Source of the DNA: an uncultured Candidatus Competibacteraceae bacterium
GTDB lineage: Bacteria > Pseudomonadota > Gammaproteobacteria > Competibacterales > Competibacteraceae
Reading direction: 5' to 3'
DNA length: 64,000 nucleotides
Assembly (NCBI GenBank): GCA_903879705.1
Contig: CAIRMO010000094.1
Coordinates: 1-64,000, forward strand
Below the pieces are notes generated by a model. The model saw only the letters and a program-made list of their open reading frames with translations, was not told where the DNA came from and did not search any database. Position 1 is the stretch's first letter, and each line of letters begins with the position of its first letter. The position numbers and the translations under genes were made by a program. This document shows positions 57,782 to 64,000 of this stretch, piece by piece.

Positions 57782-58786
57782 TCAGGGTTTTTGGACGGTG
57801 GTCGCCACCCCGGCGGCGGATAGTGGTTCGGCCAGAGCAGCCTGAAGCTTGGCCGGCGCAGCACCCGGTTCGTTCAATTTCAGATCGACCGGATAACGCG
57901 CATCGATGTTGCCCATGATCACGAGTACCACCCGCCGATTCTGGATCCGGCCCGATTCGATGCTGTTATCGGCGATGGGTTGATATTCCCCATAGCCAAC
58001 CGCCGACATGCGTTCAGGATGTACCCCGTCGTTCATCAGGATATGCACCACACTGGCCGCTCGTGCTGCCGACAGCTCCCAGTTGGATGGATAGACCGAA
58101 GTGTTAATCGGCCGGTTGTCAGTAAAACCCTCGACCTGAACCCGGTTGGAAATTTCCCGCAAAATGTCGGCGATTTTCCCCAGGGGGTCCATCGCTTCAC
58201 GATTCACAGTGGCGCTACCGCTGGGGAAGAGCACACTGTTTTTGATTTCCACTTCGATCCAGAACTCGTTGCGCCGAAGATTGACCATGTCGTTGCGAAT
58301 CAGCGTCGACAGGGCGGATTGCAGCTTCTGCATCACTTTGGCCAGATTCTGGTCGGACTGGCTGTCCTTGCCGGCGGCGGCTAGGGTTAGAATGGCCGCC
58401 GCCGCCTTGCCGTTACTGGGGCCACCGTTTATACCAGAATCCCTGGTCAACATTACGATCGCCCGGGGTGAACGCTGAATCATCGCGCTGGGCATAGGGC
58501 GCATGTCAGGAGCTACATTGCTTTTTTTCGGGCTGGGCTGGCCAGTCGCCTGCGAGGTCTGCTCTCCAACCATTTCGGCTAACTGGATCACCTTGGCGCT
58601 ATGCGGAGTCGGGGATCGAAACGCGACCACCATTGAGTCCGCCAACACCCGGAATTTACCCTCGTTGACTGAAGACACTGAATACATGACCACGAAGAAG
58701 GCAAACAGCAGCGTGATAAAATCCGCGTAGGACACCAGCCAGCGTTCGTGATTCTCGTGCGCTTCAGCGTGTTTTTTGCGGCTCAT
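57782..58786 (-). CDS. motD: Flagellar motor stator protein MotB/MotD
   Basis: The ATG at 58786, 10 bases after the motC stop and preceded by GAGGA, gives 334 residues. A single TM with the proton-carrying Asp lies near the N-terminus (WLVSYADFITLLFAFFVVMYS). The C-terminal OmpA-like peptidoglycan-binding domain reads VEGFTDNRPINTSVYPSNWELSAARA and GYGEYQPIADN. The linker between is longer than in E. coli MotB. It pairs with motC to form the stator. Confidence 0.93.
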   Translation of the reverse strand: MSRKKHAEAHENHERWLVSYADFITLLFAFFVVMYSVSSVNEGKFRVLADSMVVAFRSPTPHSAKVIQLAEMVGEQTSQATGQPSPKKSNVAPDMRPMPSAMIQRSPRAIVMLTRDSGINGGPSNGKAAAAILTLAAAGKDSQSDQNLAKVMQKLQSALSTLIRNDMVNLRRNEFWIEVEIKNSVLFPSGSATVNREAMDPLGKIADILREISNRVQVEGFTDNRPINTSVYPSNWELSAARAASVVHILMNDGVHPERMSAVGYGEYQPIADNSIESGRIQNRRVVLVIMGNIDARYPVDLKLNEPGAAPAKLQAALAEPLSAAGVATTVQKP

Positions 58787-58796
58787 GGCGGCGTCC

Positions 58797-59540
58797 TCAA
58801 TGTTGGATGAACCCTTGCAGGCGCGATTCAATATTGCGCGGATTTTCGCCGTGGGCGATGGCGATGACTCCTTCGATGATCAACTCGCAAAGCCGACCTT
58901 TCCTTTTGATGGCCGCTTTGATCTTATTGCCCATTGGTAAGGCGAACACATTGGCCAGCACCAGGCCGTAAATGGTGGCGACGAAGGCTGCAGCGATGCC
59001 GCCCCCCAGTTTGCTGGGGTCGGCCAGGTTGCCCATGACGTGAATCAGGCCCAGCACCGCGCCGATGATGCCGATGGTGGGCGCGTAACCACCCAACGCA
59101 TCAAAGAACGTGATCGCCTGCAACTCGCTTTCTTCATGGATGGTCAGGTCCATCTCCAGAATGTGGCGGATTTCCTCCGGTTCCTTGCCGTCCACCAGTA
59201 ATTGCAGGGCTTTGGAGGCGAAGGGATCGGGTTCCTGTTGAATATGATCTTCGAGCTTCAGCAACCCTTCCTTGCGGGCGATGTTACTCCAGCCGACGAT
59301 TTTTTCGATGGTTTCCTGCATAGCGACGGTTGGCGGCATAAACGCCCATTTGGTCCGCCCAAGCGCCCGCTTGAACACATCCATCGGCAGTTGAATAAGT
59401 ACCGCGCCGAAGGTGCCGCCAAATACGATGACGAATGCCGGGCCGTTGATTAGCGAACCGATGTGTCCACCCTCGATGATCATTCCACCGATGATGCCGC
59501 CAAACGCGATCACCAAGCCAGCTAGAGTCAAAATATCCAT
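58797..59540 (-). CDS. motC: Flagellar motor stator protein MotA/MotC
   Basis: A 247-residue protein with four membrane segments: TLAGLVIAFGGIIGGMIIEG, FVIVFGGTFGAVLIQLP, and two late ones around PTIGIIGAVLGLIHVMGNL and IAAAFVATIYGLVLANVFALP. Functional prolines and the charged cytoplasmic loop are in place. It forms the proton channel with MotD. It begins 27 bases after the fliA stop. Confidence 0.95.
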   Translation of the reverse strand: MDILTLAGLVIAFGGIIGGMIIEGGHIGSLINGPAFVIVFGGTFGAVLIQLPMDVFKRALGRTKWAFMPPTVAMQETIEKIVGWSNIARKEGLLKLEDHIQQEPDPFASKALQLLVDGKEPEEIRHILEMDLTIHEESELQAITFFDALGGYAPTIGIIGAVLGLIHVMGNLADPSKLGGGIAAAFVATIYGLVLANVFALPMGNKIKAAIKRKGRLCELIIEGVIAIAHGENPRNIESRLQGFIQH

Positions 59541-59567
59541 GTGGTCTGCTCCAAGGCTATCCGTGAA

Positions 59568-60293
59568 TCAACCCGCGCTGCTGGCGACCCGGGAACGCAA
59601 CCGAGCCAGCGCCTGACTGTGCAACTGGCTGACTCGGGACTCGCTGACGCCCAATACCGCGCCGATTTCCTTCAAATGCAATTCTTCGTCGTAGTAGAGT
59701 GACAGCACCAGTTTTTCCCTCTCGGGTAATAAATCAATGGCGGTGGCCAGCAGTTTGAGCAGGTGTCCCCGATGAACCGTTTCGGACGGATCGTCGCCGG
59801 GTGCGGGAATGCGCTGGACTTCGCTGTCTTCATCAGTACCGGCTTCCTCGAGCGACAGGATCTTCTGGCCGCGCAAGTCCGTTAGCATATCGTGGTATTC
59901 GGCCAGCGGGATGCCGAGATGCTCGGCGATGTCCCGATCCCGCGCCTCGCAACCCGTTGCAGTCTCGATTGCGTGAATCGCCGCCGCTACCTCGCGGGCC
60001 TTACGATGCACTGAGCGGGGTACCCAGTCACCCTTGCGAATCTCATCGAGCATTGCCCCGCGAATGCGCGGCTCGGCGAAGGTGGCGAAACTCGCGCCCT
60101 GCGTGGAATCATAGCGCCGCGCCGCTTCCAGCAATCCCAGCATGCCCGCCTGGATGAGATCATCTACCTGTACCGACGCCGGCAATCGCGCTAGCAAGTG
60201 ATAGGCGATCCGCTTAACTTGGGGGGCGCTGCGGGTGATCAAGTCATCCGCACTGCCGCCGCCCAGGCTGGCGTACAGGGCCACGCCTTTCAT
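59568..60293 (-). CDS. fliA: Flagellar sigma factor 28
   Basis: A 241-residue sigma-28. Region 2 is ITRSAPQVKRIAYHLLARLPASVQVDDLIQAGMLGLLEAARRYD and the FATFAEPRIRGAMLDEIRKGDWVPRSV segment. Region 3 follows, and region 4 carries the HTH HLKEIGAVLGVSESRVSQLHSQALARLR. It directs RNA polymerase to late flagellar and chemotaxis genes. Its ATG overlaps the flhG stop (ATGA). Confidence 0.97.
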   Translation of the reverse strand: MKGVALYASLGGGSADDLITRSAPQVKRIAYHLLARLPASVQVDDLIQAGMLGLLEAARRYDSTQGASFATFAEPRIRGAMLDEIRKGDWVPRSVHRKAREVAAAIHAIETATGCEARDRDIAEHLGIPLAEYHDMLTDLRGQKILSLEEAGTDEDSEVQRIPAPGDDPSETVHRGHLLKLLATAIDLLPEREKLVLSLYYDEELHLKEIGAVLGVSESRVSQLHSQALARLRSRVASSAG

Positions 60294-61180
60294 TCACCCC
60301 GTTCCTCCGCCGAATAAGCGGGGTTGATCATCCGCTCAATGAAAAACTGGAGATAGCCGCTGGCGGTGCGCGGCATCGGCCACCGCCCAATGATTTGGGT
60401 AGCCAAGCGGTGAAAAGCTTCCGCCGAGCGGCTGCCGGGGAAGGCTTCTACGACCGCCCGTTGCGCTTGCACCGCCTTGCGCAATTGCGGATCTTCGGGA
60501 ATGGCTCCGAAAAAATTCAGGATGACATCGAGGAATCGATCAGTGACTTTGACCAGTTTGGCGAACAGGTCTTGGCCTTCGCGGGAAGTAGTCACCCGGT
60601 TGGCCAGAATATGAAACCGATCCACGCCGTAATCCTGGCTCAGCAACTTGATCAGAGCGTAGGCGTCGGTAATCGAGGCCGGTTCGTCGCAAACCACCAT
60701 GATCACTTCATGGGCGGCCCGGCTGAAAGTCACGACACTGTCGGAGATGCCGGCGGACGAGTCGATGAGCATGACGTCCAGCGATTCGTTCAGTTCGCTG
60801 AATGCGCTGACGATCCCGGCGTTTTCAGCCGGTGTCAGTTCAGCCATCCGCTTGATCCCGGAACTGGCCGGGATGATCCGCATCCCGTTTGGTCCGACGA
60901 TCATCACCTCTTGAAGCGTCCGTTCCTGATTAAGGACATGGGAGATGTTATAGAGCGGATTCAGGCCCAGGACCACATCAACATTGGACAGCCCTAAATC
61001 AGCATCCAGCAGCAGGACGCTCTGGCCCTGCAGGCTCAGGGCTAGTCCGAGATTGACCGTGATGTTGGTTTTACCTACGCCGCCCTTGCCGCTGGCGACG
61101 CAGATCACCCGCACTGGCCGGCGCTGGTTAAGTTGCTGGATTCCGGCACCCTGACTAGCGATTGTCTCAGCAGAAGGCAT
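60290..61180 (-). CDS. flhG: Flagellar number regulator FlhG/FleN
   Basis: The ATG at 61180, which overlaps the flhF end by 14 bases, gives about 296 residues; the open frame continues further upstream inside flhF. It is a MinD/ParA-type ATPase with the deviant Walker A motif ASGKGGVGKTNITVNLG, VLLLDADLGLSNVDVVLGL and LIDSSAGISDSV. It limits polar flagellum number together with FlhF. Confidence 0.95.
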   Translation of the reverse strand: MPSAETIASQGAGIQQLNQRRPVRVICVASGKGGVGKTNITVNLGLALSLQGQSVLLLDADLGLSNVDVVLGLNPLYNISHVLNQERTLQEVMIVGPNGMRIIPASSGIKRMAELTPAENAGIVSAFSELNESLDVMLIDSSAGISDSVVTFSRAAHEVIMVVCDEPASITDAYALIKLLSQDYGVDRFHILANRVTTSREGQDLFAKLVKVTDRFLDVILNFFGAIPEDPQLRKAVQAQRAVVEAFPGSRSAEAFHRLATQIIGRWPMPRTASGYLQFFIERMINPAYSAEERGE

Positions 61181-62522
61181 TAGCGACCAACCTGTGACCA
61201 AAGGTAAGAGCGAGCGCATCGCTTTCAGCGGCTTCGCCATACAGCCCGGCAAATTCTTCACCTATGCGGAGCAGGACATCGATGCGCGCCACCTGCAGAT
61301 CTTCCGGCACTCGCTGGCCGTTACTGATATAGGCTAACGGCAGTGTTTTTTCGTGAACCACCGAGAGTACTGCGCCCATCCGGGTGGTTTCGTCCACCTT
61401 GGTCAGAATGGCGCCGCTCAAGGGGTTTTTGGTATTGGCAAAGGCGGCGGCTGTTTCCCGCAAGACCGAGTACTGGGCATTGGCCGCCAGCACCAGATAA
61501 CTACGGATACGAGGCGCGCCGGCGCTGCCGTTCAGCAGGGCGAACTGTTGCGACAGACGCAGGTCGCGCTGACTCATACCGGCGGTGTCAATCAGAATCA
61601 GCGATTTGTCGGAGAAAGCCGTAATGGCATCTTGCAGTTCCTGGGCAGTGCGCACCAGCTTGACCGGCGTATCCATGATCATGCCAAACGTGCAAAGTTG
61701 TTCATACGCGCCGATCCGGTAGCTGTCGGTGGTGATCAGCGCGACATGGTGTGGCCCGTGTCGCAGGTTATAACGAGCTGCCAGCTTGGCGACAGTGGTG
61801 GTTTTGCCCACCCCGGTCGGACCGATGAGAGCCACGATGCCGCCTTGGCTGAGAATATCGTCCTGAGTGACCGCCAGACCGTGTCCCAGGGTTTCCAGCG
61901 CCAACCGCCAAGCCTGATCGGGATTCGGTTCGCTAGCGGCGGCGTCAGCCAAGCGCAGGCACAAGTCAGGGCTGAAGCCGAAATCCATCAACTGACTCAG
62001 CAAGTCAGCCCGGTGCGGCTGCTGGCGGGCCAGATCGCCCCAGGCCAGCCCCGACAGTTGTTGTTCCAGCAGGTTGTGCATAACCCGGATCTCGTGGCGC
62101 ATTTCAACCAGTAGCGGATCCTGCGACCACACAACGCGGGATTTGTCAGCGGGTGCGGGCGTGCGTTCAGTAGTGAGTGCGGGTGTGGTTCGCAGTGCTG
62201 CGGATAGCTTCGAAGCGGAAGGAGGTGTCTGGCCGACGGATGGTTCCGCAGTCCGTGCGGGTTCACGGCGAGTCGGGATTGCGCTGGGGACGGGAGCCTC
62301 CGGTTCGTGGGGAGTCCAGCGTGGCGCACTGCCGGTCGTCTCGGCCAGCGACAACTGCGGTATGCTTTGCATCAGCTTTTCGTCGTAGTCAACCGCCGCA
62401 ACAATTTCAAAGCCGGCGCTGGTGCGCTGATTGGACAGGATCACGGCGTCGGGACCCAGCTCATCCCGGATCTTGCGCATCGCTTCTCGAATATTGGCAG
62501 CGCACAATCTTTTGATTTTCAT
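61167..62522 (-). CDS. flhF: Flagellar GTPase FlhF
   Basis: A 451-residue SRP-type GTPase. A basic N-terminal domain (KIKRLCAANIREAMRKIRDELGPDAVIL) and a Pro/Ala-rich linker precede the NG domain with GPTGVGKTTTVAKLAARYN, LITTDSYRIGAYEQL, LIDTAGMSQRD and LTKVDETTRMG. It places the flagellum at the pole. It follows flhA after 72 bases. Confidence 0.96.
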   Translation of the reverse strand: MKIKRLCAANIREAMRKIRDELGPDAVILSNQRTSAGFEIVAAVDYDEKLMQSIPQLSLAETTGSAPRWTPHEPEAPVPSAIPTRREPARTAEPSVGQTPPSASKLSAALRTTPALTTERTPAPADKSRVVWSQDPLLVEMRHEIRVMHNLLEQQLSGLAWGDLARQQPHRADLLSQLMDFGFSPDLCLRLADAAASEPNPDQAWRLALETLGHGLAVTQDDILSQGGIVALIGPTGVGKTTTVAKLAARYNLRHGPHHVALITTDSYRIGAYEQLCTFGMIMDTPVKLVRTAQELQDAITAFSDKSLILIDTAGMSQRDLRLSQQFALLNGSAGAPRIRSYLVLAANAQYSVLRETAAAFANTKNPLSGAILTKVDETTRMGAVLSVVHEKTLPLAYISNGQRVPEDLQVARIDVLLRIGEEFAGLYGEAAESDALALTFGHRLVANAFC

Positions 62523-62594
62523 GATGTTATTCCCGCTGTTGTCGCGACTTCGGCTTTCGGTCCAGCCGCGTCTGGTTCGCTTACTTACCCGCTG

Positions 62595-64000
62595 TTACTT
62601 ACCCACTGTGGCGATCACTTTGAGTTTCCGGTCCTCAGGAATCTCGCTGAAAGCCAGGACGTGGAGACTGGGTATCCCGTGCCGCGCAAAGCGCGCCAGC
62701 ATGACGCGCAGCGCGTCTGGAACCAATAGCACCGCCGGTTGACCGAGCAGCTCCTGTTTTTGCGCGGTATCCACTAGCGCCTTATGCAGACGTTCAGCCA
62801 ATCCTGGTTCCAGGGCTACCTGTTCATTGCCCATCTGCAGAGTGCGCAGCAATATCTGTTCCAGCTCAGCGGCCAGGGTTATGACCGGTAATTCATCCTC
62901 CAGGCCATTGATACTTTGGATAATCATTCGACCGAGACTGACCCGGACCGCCGCAGTCAATACGTCAGGGTCCTGACTTTTGGCGCTATGCTCCGCCAAG
63001 GTTTCGGCGATCGTCCGTAGATCCCGGATCGGCGCTTGTTCAATCAGCAGATTTTGCAGCACCCGCACTACCACCCGCAGCGGCAAAGTCTTGGGCACCA
63101 AATCCTGAATCAGGCGCGGCGACACGTTCGCCAAGCGATCCAGCAGTTGCTGGGTTTCCTCATGGCCGAGCAGTTCATGGGCATGGGTCAGCAGAATTTG
63201 ATTGAGGTGGGTCGCGATCACGGTGCTGGCGTCGACCACGGTATAGCCGAGCGTCTGAGCTTGTTCGCGCAGGTTCGGTTCGATCCAGATCGCCGGCAGC
63301 TTGAAGGCCGGGTCCTGAGTGACGATACCGGGCAGCGGGCTATGCACCTGGCCGGGATTGATCGCCAGTTGCCGGTCGGGAAAAGCTTCGGATTCAGCAG
63401 CGGTCACGCCTAGCAGGGTGATCCGGTAGGCGGTCGGGGCCAGATCGAGATTGTCGCGGATGTGGACCGGCGGAATCAGGAAGCCCAGTTCCTGGGAAAG
63501 TTTCTTGCGGACCCCCTTGATCCGGGCCAGCAGTTGGCCGTTCTGGTTGCGATCCACCAGCGCGATCAGCCGGTAGCCGACTTCCATGCCAATGGTGTCC
63601 AGTGGCGGCACATCGTCCCAACCGACTTCCCGGGTGTCCAGACCGTCAGCAGCCGCGCCGGGTTCGGCGAGATCGCCGCCGCCTGGTAGTGTTGGCGCGG
63701 TTTGCTGCTTGGCGCGAATCCGCCAGGCCATATAGCCGGCTCCGCCGGCCAGGCTGAGAAACACCAGATTGGGCATTCCCGGAATCAAGCCGAGAATGCC
63801 GATGATGCCGGCCGTGATCGCCAGCGTTTGTGGTTTACCAAACAGTTGCAGGGTGACCTGCTGACCGATGTCCTGGGAGCCGGAAGCACGGGTGACAATA
63901 ATGGCGGCGGCGGTGGACAGCAGCAGCGCCGGGATCTGCGCCACCAGTCCGTCACCGATGGTCAGCAGGGTATAGAACTGGGCGGCTTCGGCCAGCGGCA
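62595..64000 (-). CDS. flhA: Flagellar export protein FlhA, N-terminal part outside window
   Basis: The frame runs off the end of the window (FYTLLTIGDGLVAQIPALLLS at the edge), so the first membrane segments are missing. The last membrane region (LAITAGIIGILGLIPGMPNLVFLSLAGGAGYMA) is followed by the cytoplasmic domains with EVGYRLIALVDRNQNGQL, VHIRDNLDLAPTAYRI and VDASTVIATHLNQIL. These form the nonameric export gate ring that docks chaperone-substrate complexes. Confidence 0.96.
   Translation of the reverse strand, partial: PLAEAAQFYTLLTIGDGLVAQIPALLLSTAAAIIVTRASGSQDIGQQVTLQLFGKPQTLAITAGIIGILGLIPGMPNLVFLSLAGGAGYMAWRIRAKQQTAPTLPGGGDLAEPGAAADGLDTREVGWDDVPPLDTIGMEVGYRLIALVDRNQNGQLLARIKGVRKKLSQELGFLIPPVHIRDNLDLAPTAYRITLLGVTAAESEAFPDRQLAINPGQVHSPLPGIVTQDPAFKLPAIWIEPNLREQAQTLGYTVVDASTVIATHLNQILLTHAHELLGHEETQQLLDRLANVSPRLIQDLVPKTLPLRVVVRVLQNLLIEQAPIRDLRTIAETLAEHSAKSQDPDVLTAAVRVSLGRMIIQSINGLEDELPVITLAAELEQILLRTLQMGNEQVALEPGLAERLHKALVDTAQKQELLGQPAVLLVPDALRVMLARFARHGIPSLHVLAFSEIPEDRKLKVIATVGK

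Overview
The window is a GC-rich chromosomal segment of a motile gammaproteobacterium with a polar-flagellum and type IV pilus style gene repertoire. The neighbourhoods pcnB-folK-panB-panC, tonB-gshB-pilI-pilJ-chpA-chpC, zipA-ligA and flhA-flhF-flhG-fliA-motC-motD-DUF2802 all resemble Pseudomonas or Chromatiales gene order. The window alone does not fix the genus; a Chromatiales or Competibacter-like relative is a guess.

Layout. 1-9 kb holds the 3' part of a Bax1/DUF790 nuclease gene, a phosphopantetheinyl transferase, a large hybrid sensor kinase, and a minus-strand operon pcnB-folK-panB-panC plus a DUF2845 protein. At 9.2 kb a complete tRNA-Glu(CTC) gene marks the end of an 8.6-kb integrated element (9242-17854). 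Its far end carries a 44-bp copy of the tRNA 3' half. All its genes lie on the minus strand: a tyrosine integrase, an AlpA-type regulator, a primase/VapE-type helicase, a Nu1-like small terminase subunit and several small unknown genes. It also has an iteron-type origin candidate and a pair of complementary RNA segments upstream of the primase. No capsid, tail or large terminase gene is present, so this looks like a phage satellite (PICI-like or P4-like).

18-30 kb is a tRNA-Met followed by a complete chemotaxis operon, transcribed right to left: mcp (ending in a DWEEF pentapeptide), STAS protein, cheY, cheA, cheW, a second mcp, cheR, cheD, cheB and a soluble MCP-like protein. 30-33 kb carries dtd, pip, a HAD-IIA phosphatase and a diguanylate cyclase gene broken by a single-base frameshift. 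33-43.6 kb is a partial aryl-polyene/xanthomonadin-like lipid pigment locus: MMPL exporter, LolA-like carrier, hotdog dehydratase, YdcF-like protein, LpxL-like acyltransferase, ACP, XanB2-like chorismatase and a methyltransferase. An MmeI-like type IIL restriction-modification gene sits inside it.

43.4-54 kb holds tonB and gshB divergent from the Chp twitching-motility pathway (pilI, pilJ, chpA, chpC). pilG and pilH are missing from their usual place, and ChpA is reduced to four HPt domains. 54-57 kb is zipA-ligA. 57-64 kb is a flagellar block, read right to left from a partial flhA. The chemotaxis genes that sit between fliA and motC in Pseudomonas are absent here, so the separate che operon at 18-30 kb may serve the flagellum.

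Main points of interest: the satellite and its antisense-RNA-like control region, the origin and arm-site repeats, a pcnB gene without a standard start codon, the restriction gene inside the pigment operon, and the rearranged chemotaxis modules.
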